The notes below the pieces were generated by a model. That model was not told the DNA's origin. It did not search any database and was given only the letters and a program-made list of their open reading frames with translations. A DNA stretch of 64,000 nucleotides from an uncultured Ruminococcus sp. Its GTDB lineage: Bacteria; Bacillota; Clostridia; Oscillospirales; Acutalibacteraceae. Location: NCBI GenBank assembly GCA_902768825.1, contig CACXMR010000009.1, forward strand, positions 1 to 64,000. The letters run 5' to 3'. The position numbers and the translations under genes are program-made. Position 1 is the stretch's first letter. The number at the start of each line of letters is the position of its first letter. Of this stretch, positions 8,903 to 17,145 are shown one piece after another.

Positions 8903-9517
8903 TCATAACAGCTTTTTGAGCTTCAGACACGAAATGATCAGATCCGCAGTGCCATCCGGCCCGAGATAGGAGCTATTCAGGCAGAGGTCATAATTTGCAG
9001 GATCGCCCCATTTGCCGGAAGCGTAATTGTTGTAGTAGTTTTCTCTGGATTTGTCATTCTTCTTTATCATCGACGCCGCTTTTTCGGGGGTCAGCTTGTA
9101 TTTCCATGCAATATGCTGAATCTTTGCCTCCATATCTCCATAGACAAATACTCTCAGAATATCATTCCTGTCCGCAAGCACATGGTCAGCGCATCTCCCC
9201 ACGATCACACAGGATTTTTCAGCGACCCTGCGTATCATGTCGTATTCAAGCAGATAAAGCTTTTCTGTGACAGGGGTTTCGGGGAGCTTGCCGTATTCGC
9301 TGCTTATGGTAGCCGATGCACCCAGAGAAAGCGAATAGAGCAGGCTGTTGGTAACCTTCTCGTCATATCTTTCCATGACCTCGCTGCTGATACCGCCCTC
9401 CTTTGACACAAGCTCCAGCAGCTCCTTGTCATAGAAATCTATGCCGAGCTTCCGTGCAAGCAGGCTGCCGATATCGTGTCCGCGGCTCCCAAACTGTCTG
9501 CTGATAGTAACGACCAT
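8903..9517 (-). CDS. cytidylate kinase-like family protein
   Basis: A 204-residue P-loop kinase-like protein of the cytidylate-kinase-like family (PF13189 type). It opens with VVTISRQFGSRGHDIGSLLA, where the P-loop is replaced by the family's SRQ.GS.G motif, and has FYDKELLE and the ADHVLADR segment. The true cytidylate kinase is a separate gene at 26679-27347, so this paralogue probably has another nucleotide or regulatory role. RBS GAGGTGAT precedes the ATG. A TATAAT-like box lies at 9561-9556 on the minus strand without a convincing -35. Confidence 0.85.
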   Translation of the reverse strand: MVVTISRQFGSRGHDIGSLLARKLGIDFYDKELLELVSKEGGISSEVMERYDEKVTNSLLYSLSLGASATISSEYGKLPETPVTEKLYLLEYDMIRRVAEKSCVIVGRCADHVLADRNDILRVFVYGDMEAKIQHIAWKYKLTPEKAASMIKKNDKSRENYYNNYASGKWGDPANYDLCLNSSYLGPDGTADLIISCLKLKKLL

Positions 9518-9629
9518 AATATAATCACCTCTTTTAATGATTTATCCCTACTGCAATTATATCACGCTTTGACCCAAAATGAAACATCTGTTTAAAAAAA
9601 TAGCTCAACTGCTGCCTGAAATCTGATGC

Positions 9630-9658
9630 TTGACATTATAAATAAATAATAGTATTAT
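9630..9658 (+). promoter_or_regulatory. consensus promoter for the zinc-ribbon/TPM operon
   Basis: Perfect TTGACA at 9630-9635, a 17-nt spacer and TATTAT at 9653-9658. The predicted transcript starts near 9665, leaving a leader of about 100 nt before the ATG at 9766. Confidence 0.75.
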
Positions 9659-9765
9659 TACCATAGGATATTATGTATTTTGCAAGAATATTCCGGACAA
9701 AGAAAACGACAGAACGAGGATTGTCCGCAGTTTCTCCGCTCTGCCCTGGACGCAAGGAGGTAAAA

Positions 9766-10881
9766 ATGAATAACGAATCAAGAGAAGCCCAGCAATTTCA
9801 TTGTCCGAATTGCTTCGCTGATTTGAAATACTCACCCGGACAGCATTTGTTTACCTGCGAATACTGCCGCAGCTCCTTCAATGAGCCTGAGGTGCTGGAA
9901 TTCCAGCGCAAATACATGGATCAGGAACAGAATTATGACCCCTTTAAAGGTCAGACACCTCCCGAAATGAACATGAGCGACGAGGAAAGACGGGATCGTG
10001 AAAAGTTTAACGAGGAGTCTCAGCTTTATTCCTGTCCCAGCTGCGGCGCCGAGATCATTTCAGACGCAAACACTGCCGCAGCCTTCTGTTATTACTGCCA
10101 CAATCCGGTAATACTCAAGGGACGTGTTGACGGAATGTACAGACCCTCTATGGTGCTGCCCTTTGACTTTGACAGGGATACGGCTGTGGAACACTATAAG
10201 CAGTGGGCAAAGAAAAAGTGGTTCATTCCAAAGGATCTGATGTCATCCTCACAGATCGAAAAGCTAACGGGGCTTTATGTTCCCTTCTGGGTGGCAAGAA
10301 GCTCTACTACCTCCATGATGTCTGCAATCGGAGAGAATATCAGGTCATGGACGTCAGGCAATTATCGCTACACCGAAACCACACGATACAGGGTCGAGCG
10401 TGAGGCTACCGTCAGATATGAGGGCATCCCCGCAGACGGATCACAAAAAATTGAGGATCTGCTCATGGAATCCATTGAGCCCTTTGACTATAATAAGGCA
10501 CGACCCTTTAACATGGCCTATCTCAGCGGCTTTTATGCGGATAAGTATGATGTGGACAAGGAAGCAGTGCTGCCAAGGATACAGCAGAGGATGTATTCCA
10601 ATAACGCTCAGATCCTTGACTCCACCACCCACTACACGAGACTCACCTCAAGACGGCAGTATGACAGAACGGACAACCTCAGCTGGGACTATATGCTGCT
10701 GCCTGTCTGGTTTATGACGTTCAACTATAAGGGAAAGCTTTGGGAATATGCCGTAAACGGTCAGAGCGGCAAGGTGGCGGGTGAGCTGCCCATCTCCAAG
10801 GGTAAGCTGGCGCTTTTCTGCTCCATACTCGCTGCACTCATTGCGGTTGCTATCTTCATCGGAGGTTATTTCCTGACATGA
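9766..10881 (+). CDS. double zinc-ribbon membrane-anchored protein
   Basis: A 371-residue protein. Two CxxC...CxxC zinc ribbons sit at the N-terminus (CPNC/CEYC at about 13-38 and CPSC/CYYC at about 87-112). A long domain without a recognised name follows (VLPFDFDRDTAVEHYKQW..., two tyrosine-rich beta segments), and a C-terminal transmembrane helix (about 348-370) ends the protein. It resembles TFIIB-type zinc-ribbon proteins of Clostridia that are annotated only as hypothetical. AAGGAGG at 9754-9760 sets the ATG at 9766; an upstream in-frame start at 9673 is too close to the promoter. Its stop overlaps the next start (ATGA). Confidence 0.82.
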   Translation: MNNESREAQQFHCPNCFADLKYSPGQHLFTCEYCRSSFNEPEVLEFQRKYMDQEQNYDPFKGQTPPEMNMSDEERRDREKFNEESQLYSCPSCGAEIISDANTAAAFCYYCHNPVILKGRVDGMYRPSMVLPFDFDRDTAVEHYKQWAKKKWFIPKDLMSSSQIEKLTGLYVPFWVARSSTTSMMSAIGENIRSWTSGNYRYTETTRYRVEREATVRYEGIPADGSQKIEDLLMESIEPFDYNKARPFNMAYLSGFYADKYDVDKEAVLPRIQQRMYSNNAQILDSTTHYTRLTSRRQYDRTDNLSWDYMLLPVWFMTFNYKGKLWEYAVNGQSGKVAGELPISKGKLALFCSILAALIAVAIFIGGYFLT

Positions 10882-12392
10882 AAACAAAAACAATAACAAG
10901 AGCAGCCGCTCTGTATATGGCTGTGGTCACCCTAATGCTATGCAGTCTCACTGTGTTTGCAGTCGAATCCTACAAAAAGCCCGGTGCCTATGTGGCAGAT
11001 TATTTTTACATATATGACGAGACCATGGATCTGGACGCAAGCTCACGGACGCAGCTGTCAGACACGATGCAGAAGCTGTTTGACACCACCGGCTGCTGCG
11101 TAGGCGTATTCTTTGGCAAAAACTCCAGGACTCACGAAGAGGTGGAAGAGCTGGCAAAGGACGGCGCCGAGGATATGTTCCTGACCTATAGCACCGACGG
11201 AGCCTTCTTCATTTACCTTGACTATGACAGCAATAACGACGTAAACACCGACTACATTTACTGTGCAGGCAAGGCCTCTGACCTGCTTCCTGATGAACAG
11301 GACGCTGTAAATAATATACTCAAAAGCACGAAGAAAAACTATACCGACAGCTCTCAAGGCGGAGTCTCCTACAATATGGTGCGCAAGGCCTCTTATGTCA
11401 TCCTCCTTATTGACAACTATTGCAGTGAGCCTCCACAGTTTTCAAATATCGAGACCGTCTCGGAGTACAGCGAATACCTTGACAATGCAAACCCGGATGA
11501 ATACATTCTCAGTGTCATTGACGACACCAGCAACGGCTCTTATTCTACCTCAAAGTCAGGCAGCTCTAAGGAATACACCAGCGACCGTGTATACATCTAT
11601 GACGAGGGCGGAATGTTTTCCGATGCTCAGGCACAAAAGCTGATGACCTCCTTTGAAGGTACCGCCCGTGAGATCGGTTTTAACCTGATCCTGTATGCCG
11701 CAACAAAATCACGCTCCGACTCATCAGTAGAGAGCAAGGCAAAGAGCCTTGCCAGGATGTCCTTCCCCAAATCCGGCTATACAGGCAGTGTGTGTCTGTA
11801 TATCGACCTGGACGGCTATAAAAATGCCTATGACTATATGTTCTGCTATAATGATGCCTTTCTTTATTACACAAACGGCGATGACGGAACAGAAGACAGG
11901 GTAAAAAAGATACTTCATGCGATGCAGGCATATTTCCCGGCAGGCGGTCAGAAGATCGTTATGACGGATATCATGTCGGGTCTTGAGGAATATCTCAAAC
12001 AGCTTGTCAGCTACAAGGCAAAGGGACTTGTAGAGGGCATCTACTACACCGACCCCACCACAGGCGAATATGTCTATGCTTCCGGAGAAAAGATAGTCCA
12101 TAGCAACAGCAGACCCTACAAATACTGGTGGGCGGGTCTTCTTATCGGTCTTGCGGCAGGTGCTATCGTAGCTGCTATAGCAAGCACTGTGGTCAAAAAA
12201 CGCTATAAGTTTAAGTCCTCGACCTCAGCATCTGTCTACACTTCCCGTGAGAAAATTTTCATGCGCAACTCGCAGGATATCTTCATCGGCAGCCATGTCA
12301 GCAAGGTAAGGATCCAGTCCAGCAGCAGTCACGGCGGTCACGGCGGAGGCGGCGGTCATGTCGGCGGAGGAGGCGGCGGAAGCCACAGATGA
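10878..12392 (+). CDS. secreted, membrane-anchored TPM-domain protein
   Basis: A 504-residue protein with a Sec signal peptide (about 1-30, ending VFAVES). Two TPM-type (YgcG/TPM_phosphatase-like) domains follow, at about 38-190 and 235-385; each starts with YIYDE. A transmembrane helix is at about 415-440, and the last 30 residues are a Ser/His/Gly-rich tail. TPM proteins are implicated in membrane-protein quality control, but the function in Clostridia is unproven. It overlaps the zinc-ribbon gene by 4 nt, which suggests translational coupling and joint function at the membrane. A terminator follows. Confidence 0.82.
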   Translation: MKTKTITRAAALYMAVVTLMLCSLTVFAVESYKKPGAYVADYFYIYDETMDLDASSRTQLSDTMQKLFDTTGCCVGVFFGKNSRTHEEVEELAKDGAEDMFLTYSTDGAFFIYLDYDSNNDVNTDYIYCAGKASDLLPDEQDAVNNILKSTKKNYTDSSQGGVSYNMVRKASYVILLIDNYCSEPPQFSNIETVSEYSEYLDNANPDEYILSVIDDTSNGSYSTSKSGSSKEYTSDRVYIYDEGGMFSDAQAQKLMTSFEGTAREIGFNLILYAATKSRSDSSVESKAKSLARMSFPKSGYTGSVCLYIDLDGYKNAYDYMFCYNDAFLYYTNGDDGTEDRVKKILHAMQAYFPAGGQKIVMTDIMSGLEEYLKQLVSYKAKGLVEGIYYTDPTTGEYVYASGEKIVHSNSRPYKYWWAGLLIGLAAGAIVAAIASTVVKKRYKFKSSTSASVYTSREKIFMRNSQDIFIGSHVSKVRIQSSSSHGGHGGGGGHVGGGGGGSHR

Positions 12393-12442
12393 CCTGAACA
12401 AATCTTTTTATTTGCCCCAGGCACTCAGATAATTGATAACAG

Positions 12443-12475
12443 AGGGACTGATTCATGGATCAGTCCCTTATTATT
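12443..12475 (+). terminator. intrinsic terminator after the TPM operon
   Basis: A perfect 10-bp stem AGGGACTGAT / ATCAGTCCCT with a 6-nt loop, followed by TATTATTT, a weak U-tract. Confidence 0.65.
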
Positions 12476-12630
12476 TGCCTATTGATTTGTTGAGGTGAAA
12501 ATGAAAATAGTCATTTTCTGAGTAGGAATAATAGCCTCCAGAGCGTACAAATAAAGCATTATCACTAAAATAAATTCAAAACAAATAGTGATTTTTTCTA
12601 TATAAATCCAATATAATTCCAATAAATAAC

Positions 12631-12659
12631 TTGATTGATGGAATTTTAAATGATATAAT
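12631..12659 (+). promoter_or_regulatory. promoter of the WYL regulator
   Basis: TTGATT at 12631-12636, a 17-nt spacer and a perfect TATAAT at 12654-12659. It gives a leader of about 35 nt and excludes the longer open frame beginning at 12674. Confidence 0.75.
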
Positions 12660-12700
12660 GATTTTATTAAGAATTGTGTATCATATATGGAGGTAAAACG

Positions 12701-13822
12701 ATGCCTAAAGGTAAGAACAGTCTGAAGATCCTCTATGTCCTGGATATACTAAAGGACAATTCGTGCCAATACGAAAGAAATAACCCATCAAGATTTATTA
12801 ACGCCAATAGGATCATTGATAAGCTCAGAGAAATAAGTATTAAGGACGGCTGTGATGAGGAGCTTTCTGCTGACAGAAAATCTGTTTATACATACATAAA
12901 AAACCTCTCCGCATACGGCTATGATATTGAGACGGACAAGAGAGGCTACTATCTGGTCGGGATGAAAAACGACAGACAAAGCACTGCAGAAGACGAGGCT
13001 AACAGATTTCAGCTTGCAGAGCTGAGACTTATCGCAGATGCGCTCAATGCATCGAGATTTATTCCTGCAAACAAGGCCGACAGCATTATACAAAAGCTCG
13101 TGACCATAAAGGACTGCGAGGGCGAGGATCTCGGTGATCTCAACGATCTGAGAAGGCGCAGGATTTTTCAGGGCAATCCCTTCCGCAGCGAAAACAACTC
13201 CGTGATCTACAATATCGACAGCATTCACAGAGCAATTAACTCTGACAAAAAGATAAGCTTTAAATATTTACATACAGTACCCCAGACTGACGGTAACGAC
13301 GGCAGCCTGATCTCCGTGTCGAAGAAGGACAGTGACGGCAGTGACAAGCTCTATGTGATGGACCCCATAGCTCTTGTCTGGAAAAACGAATACTATTATG
13401 TCCTGTGCTTTGATAAGGAAAAGGAAATGCCAAAGACCTTTCGGGTTGACAGGATGAAGGATGTTTTCGATCTGGAGGATCAGCCCAGGGACTGCAAGGT
13501 CTTCTACAATGAAATGGATATTTCCAGCTATACTAACACCGCTTTCTCCATGTTCAGAGGAGAGAACAAGAGAGTCACACTCAGGGTCAGCAATGACCTT
13601 GCCGGTGTTGTTGCCGACCGCTTCGGATATAACACGCATATTCTGAGTGACGAGAGAGAGGGCTTTTTCAGATGTGAAGCCGAAGTACAGATAAGTGACC
13701 AGTTCTATTCCTGGCTAAGCGGTTTCCGGGGTGATCTCACTCTTGTTGCACCGGATGACATAAGGGAGGATTATATCTCCTATCTCAGGAAGCTTGTCAG
13801 CTGCTATGAGGACATGAAATAA
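12701..13822 (+). CDS. WYL-domain transcriptional regulator
   Basis: A 373-residue regulator. The N-terminal winged helix-turn-helix spans about 1-75 (LKILYVLDILKDNS; SADRKSVYTYIKNLSAYGYDIE, the recognition-helix region). The WYL region at about 170-260 contains MDPIALVWKNEYYYVLCFD, where the diagnostic W-Y-L is replaced by W-Y-V, and RVDRM. The C-terminal WCX-like extension spans 275-370. WYL proteins act as ligand-sensing repressors or activators, including of DNA-damage and defence genes. It is monocistronic, with its own promoter and terminator, so its targets cannot be inferred from position. ATG 12701 follows GGAGGT. Confidence 0.9.
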   Translation: MPKGKNSLKILYVLDILKDNSCQYERNNPSRFINANRIIDKLREISIKDGCDEELSADRKSVYTYIKNLSAYGYDIETDKRGYYLVGMKNDRQSTAEDEANRFQLAELRLIADALNASRFIPANKADSIIQKLVTIKDCEGEDLGDLNDLRRRRIFQGNPFRSENNSVIYNIDSIHRAINSDKKISFKYLHTVPQTDGNDGSLISVSKKDSDGSDKLYVMDPIALVWKNEYYYVLCFDKEKEMPKTFRVDRMKDVFDLEDQPRDCKVFYNEMDISSYTNTAFSMFRGENKRVTLRVSNDLAGVVADRFGYNTHILSDEREGFFRCEAEVQISDQFYSWLSGFRGDLTLVAPDDIREDYISYLRKLVSCYEDMK

Positions 13823-13829
13823 TGCAAAA

Positions 13830-13856
13830 ACAGAGCCGAATTGGCTCTGTTTTTTG
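13830..13856 (+). terminator. intrinsic terminator after the WYL gene
   Basis: Stem ACAGAGCC / GGCTCTGT with a 5-nt loop, followed by T6. The A5 run on the left means it may also serve the convergent carbonic anhydrase gene. Confidence 0.85.
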
Positions 13857-13859
13857 TTT

Positions 13860-14429
13860 CTAAATATCAAAGCTGACGCTGCCGTCACTTATGTGATAGA
13901 CCGCACCCACCACCTTGAGGCCGTGCTCCTCTTCCCTGTGTATCTCAAAGCTTTCTTCAATAACCTCAATGCTGTGTCTGACATTGAGACAGCAGGCTCT
14001 GTAGGGATCCTTTTCATCACCGATACCCTTCCTTATCTCATCGGTGATGAACTTTATGTAGCCGTCAGGATCATGGTTTACGGCGGCATCTACTGCCCCG
14101 CATCCGTCGTGCCCGAGAACCAGCACCAGCTTTACTCCAAGGTGAGAAACAGCATACTCCACCGAGCCAAGCTGATGATCGTCCATTACGTTGCCGGCGA
14201 CACGTATCACAAAAAGATCTCCTATGCCGGCGCTGAATATGCTTTCAGGTATGACCCTCGAATCGGAGCAGGATATCACCACAGCATAAGGCACCTGACC
14301 CAAAAGAGCCGTCTCACGTCTGCGCACAGGCGAAATGTCCCCGGTGCTGCATTCTGAACCGATGTATTTCTCATTTCCAAGCCTGAGTCTGCTAAGAGCT
14401 TCCCCGGCGCTGATGTTTTCGATATTCAT
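13860..14429 (-). CDS. beta-class carbonic anhydrase
   Basis: A 189-residue enzyme interconverting CO2 and bicarbonate. All four zinc and active-site residues are visible: Cys54 and Asp56 in CSDSR (54-58), His107 and Cys110 in GHDGCG. The arginine of CSDSR pairs with the aspartate as in the family. The length is normal. The gene lies 6 nt downstream of the acyl-adenylate ligase gene, so the two are probably co-transcribed, although no functional link is obvious. Confidence 0.93.
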   Translation of the reverse strand: MNIENISAGEALSRLRLGNEKYIGSECSTGDISPVRRRETALLGQVPYAVVISCSDSRVIPESIFSAGIGDLFVIRVAGNVMDDHQLGSVEYAVSHLGVKLVLVLGHDGCGAVDAAVNHDPDGYIKFITDEIRKGIGDEKDPYRACCLNVRHSIEVIEESFEIHREEEHGLKVVGAVYHISDGSVSFDI

Positions 14430-14435
14430 AATATG

Positions 14436-16157
14436 TCACCCCTGATGTTTATTGTCATCTATTATACGGCGGAACTCTTCCGTCTGATAGAGCATAGATT
14501 TGCCAAGGTCATAGCCGTCAGAAAATGTGGAAAGGGCAGGAAGTCTCCCCAGCATATCCTCTCTCAGAGCCTTGATGTTTACCTTGCCGTTATCGCAAAG
14601 CGGGAAAGAACTGTAAAGAAAAATGTGTGACGGAATTTTGTAGGAGGATAACCTGCACCTCATTTCCTGCATCACATTCTGGATGAAGCCGGATTCACTG
14701 TCCTGAGCTATTTCCTCCTCAGGGACAACGCAGGCCTCTACGCTCTCTCCCCAGATCCTGTGAGGAGCGCCCATCACCTTTGCCGTGCGGACACCTCTTA
14801 TATCCATCAGCGCCTGCTCCACCTCTGTGGGCGAGACATTCTCACCGCAGCGGACGATGATATCCTTGATCCTGCCCGTCAGCTGCAGCATATCCCTATC
14901 GATCAGGCGCCCGATATCCCCTGTGTGGAGCCAGCCCTCACTGTCAAAGGGTTCTGAAGCCCTGTCAGAGCCGTAGTAGCCGTTCATGGTGCAGTAGCCC
15001 TTGATAACGATTTCACCCAGCTCGCCGTGAGAGACAAAGCCTGTGCCCTTCCTCCAGACACGGACATCTATGCCGGGAAGGATATGACCTACAGACACCG
15101 CCCTCAGCTCAAGTGGGTCATCCGCAGACTCCACCGCTACTACCGGTGAACACTCGGTCTGCCCGTAGCCGCATAGTATCTTTGCCCCGCCAAAGGCCTG
15201 CTCCAGACGCATCATCTCTGCCGGGGTGGTAAAGCCTCCCCCAACGATGCACACATTAAGTCTGCCGCTGACCATATCCTCAAAGCCGGGAAGTCTTGTC
15301 ATCATGGCATAAATCGCACCCACTGACGCCATATCGGTTACATCACCCTGAGCAATAAGATCTGCTATAGCCTCAGGCTTTACTGACCTGATGATGTGAG
15401 TCCTCCTGCCGCTGATGATGTAAACGTGCAGCACAAGCAAACCATAGCTGTGGAACAGAGGAAGTGCAATGCAGAGAGAATCCTTTATCCTCGGCTCTAA
15501 AACCCGAAGTGCTCCGGCGGCGTCATTGAGTATTGAATAGGCTGAAAGCTGAACAGCCTTCGGGCCTGAGGTGGTGCCCGTAGTAAATATTATCACAGTT
15601 GTTGACCTGCTGTTTTCCTCCAATGAGGTAAAATCCGACCTGATCTCGCCGGCATGGGCATCAAACAGACTCTCGATAGTGCTGACCCTCTCATGGTTTA
15701 TTCCTGCCCTGTCAGCAGCCCTGAGGGGAGCAGTGCTGTCAACCATCAAAGCACGGTTCATTGAGTAAAGAAGCCTTGACGCACCCACCATACCGGAAAG
15801 TTCTCCGGCATCCTCCGGGGATATACCGTAATTCATCAATACGGCAATACCTCCCGCAAGTATCACCGAATAGAAGGCAGCTACCCATTCAATGCTGTTA
15901 AAGCCCCAGATAACCACCCTTTCGCCCTGTTGCAGTCCGTTCTTTAAAAGTGTGCAGGCGCCTTTTTGGGCAAGTCTGTACAATTCCCCGAAGCTTACGC
16001 ACCTGTCATCGCAGATCAGAGCCTTGGCATCCGCACATTTTTCACTCTTTTCCCTCAGAAGCTCCCCGAAGGTAATGTCCACAAATCCCAAGCCCGTTCC
16101 ACCGTCCTTTTCATTAACTACGTTACCTATGTTATCACAAAACCTTCCCCAATTCAA
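14436..16157 (-). CDS. class I acyl/aryl-adenylate-forming ligase (AMP-dependent synthetase)
   Basis: An ANL-superfamily ligase of up to 573 residues. Motifs seen are the P-loop-like IIFTTGTTSGPKAV (A3), YGQTECSPV (A5), WLHTGDIG (A7) and RIKDIIVRCGENVSPTEVE (A8/hinge); a lysine near the C-terminus (DNGKVNIKAL) fits the catalytic A10 lysine. It activates a carboxylic acid as acyl-AMP and probably makes an acyl-CoA. The start is unclear: the open frame begins with TTG at 16157, but that TTG is part of a plausible -35 (TTGAAT-N17-TAACAT, minus strand), so a start at TTG 16091 or GTG 16082 is possible. No ATG is in frame. Confidence 0.85.
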   Translation of the reverse strand: MNWGRFCDNIGNVVNEKDGGTGLGFVDITFGELLREKSEKCADAKALICDDRCVSFGELYRLAQKGACTLLKNGLQQGERVVIWGFNSIEWVAAFYSVILAGGIAVLMNYGISPEDAGELSGMVGASRLLYSMNRALMVDSTAPLRAADRAGINHERVSTIESLFDAHAGEIRSDFTSLEENSRSTTVIIFTTGTTSGPKAVQLSAYSILNDAAGALRVLEPRIKDSLCIALPLFHSYGLLVLHVYIISGRRTHIIRSVKPEAIADLIAQGDVTDMASVGAIYAMMTRLPGFEDMVSGRLNVCIVGGGFTTPAEMMRLEQAFGGAKILCGYGQTECSPVVAVESADDPLELRAVSVGHILPGIDVRVWRKGTGFVSHGELGEIVIKGYCTMNGYYGSDRASEPFDSEGWLHTGDIGRLIDRDMLQLTGRIKDIIVRCGENVSPTEVEQALMDIRGVRTAKVMGAPHRIWGESVEACVVPEEEIAQDSESGFIQNVMQEMRCRLSSYKIPSHIFLYSSFPLCDNGKVNIKALREDMLGRLPALSTFSDGYDLGKSMLYQTEEFRRIIDDNKHQG

Positions 16158-16208
16158 CCCCTGAAAGTCTCAGGACAGGGAAATCACTTTTGTTCCGGTG
16201 GGACTCCT

Positions 16209-16248
16209 CGGGGGAAACCCTTTGTTTGAAAACAAAGGGTTCTCCCCC
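16209..16248. repeat. large perfect hairpin in intergenic DNA
   Basis: A 12-bp perfect inverted repeat (16216-16227 / 16230-16241), extended outward by GGGGGA / TCTCCCCC. It lies in the 267-nt gap between the ligase gene and the small gene at 16425. The flank GGGTTCTCCCCCGAACCCCC resembles the GGGGTTCGGGGGC motif near 56810-56835, so both may belong to the same kind of palindromic intergenic sequence. Confidence 0.6.
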
Positions 16249-16424
16249 GAACCCCCTTCCTAAAAAAACTAATTTTTGCGGTGTAATAAAATAGCCTAAA
16301 ATCAAATCAAAACTCTATATTGTCAGATTTTCTTACCAGAATCAGTGAAACGTCACAAAAAATAAAGCTTTAGATTCTGACCCAGGGATTCAGGTATCAT
16401 TTTTTATCCTGTTGTCACGATTTG

Positions 16425-16970
16425 TCATGGTGTCTCAAACAAATAACCCTTCTCATAGGGAACATCATTCAACAACAGAACACAGGCAGCAGCGCAGACG
16501 GGATACAGGGGTATTTCTTCCGGACAGCGGACCTCGATCTCGCTGGGATCAATGACCTTTCCCGAAACTGTCCTGACAGTCCTTTGCAGACTCAGGATGA
16601 CCCGACCTGCGCTGCGGCAGGAAAGAGTAAGTGTATCCCTCCCCGAAGAGGAGCAGCCGATAACGGTAATTCCCGATTCTATCAGGGATGAAAGAATCCT
16701 CCGGCAGCCGCTGTCAGCAACAGCAATACACCCACTGGCTTTCAGGTCAGGACAGCACCCCCGGTCACCTTCACCAAAAACGATCACACCATTGCAACCT
16801 ATCCCGGAGATATGTTCCCTGCATAGAACCATAAAATCCGGCTTTTCTGATGTTTCGTATAGTCCTGAGCTGTCGATCACAAGTGCACCCCCGTAGGCAG
16901 TGCAGGCAGAAACCACAGTCCTCGTCAGCAGCCCTCTACTGTCATCCCCAAGAATGATCACTTTTTTCAT
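16425..16970 (-). CDS. protein of unknown function (181 aa), Cys-rich
   Basis: Not recognised. It opens with MKKVIILGDDSRGLLTR, a beta strand plus glycine-rich turn like a Rossmann-type fold. It continues with alternating strands and helices (FMVLCREHISGIGCNGVIVFGEGDRG, CIAVADSGCRR) and contains about nine cysteines, no membrane segment. ATG 16970 was chosen because GGGGTAGG lies 5-12 nt upstream; the open frame extends to 17057 without a ribosome binding site. It is divergent from proB. Confidence 0.6.
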   Translation of the reverse strand: MKKVIILGDDSRGLLTRTVVSACTAYGGALVIDSSGLYETSEKPDFMVLCREHISGIGCNGVIVFGEGDRGCCPDLKASGCIAVADSGCRRILSSLIESGITVIGCSSSGRDTLTLSCRSAGRVILSLQRTVRTVSGKVIDPSEIEVRCPEEIPLYPVCAAACVLLLNDVPYEKGYLFETP

Positions 16971-17070
16971 AAAGCCTACCCCTTTTTGCTTGTTTTTAAT
17001 AGTATTCCCTGAGAATATGCTGTCAAAACAAAAAAACTGCGGGAAATCCTCGTTCACACCAAGCTCAGTA

Positions 17071-17099
17071 TTGACCGTTGGTCTGAAATATGCTATACT
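17071..17099 (+). promoter_or_regulatory. promoter of proBA
   Basis: TTGACC at 17071-17076, a 17-nt spacer and TATACT at 17094-17099, 47 nt upstream of the proB ATG. No T-box or other leader structure was seen. Confidence 0.75.
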
Positions 17100-17145
17100 T
17101 TAGGACGTTAAATGATGCAATTCTTTAGATCAAGAGGAAAAAACA

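Larger units (their letters stand above)
12393..12700. other. AT-rich intergenic region between TPM gene and WYL regulator
   Basis: 308 nt without a gene. It holds the terminator of the TPM operon (12443-12475), a short palindrome GAAAATGA-aaatag-TCATTTTC (12497-12518) and the WYL promoter (12631-12659). Nothing else was recognised. Confidence 0.7.

Noticed and set aside
16209..16258. Hairpin considered as terminator for the ligase gene
   Set aside because: It lies upstream of that gene and has no U-tract in the required direction.
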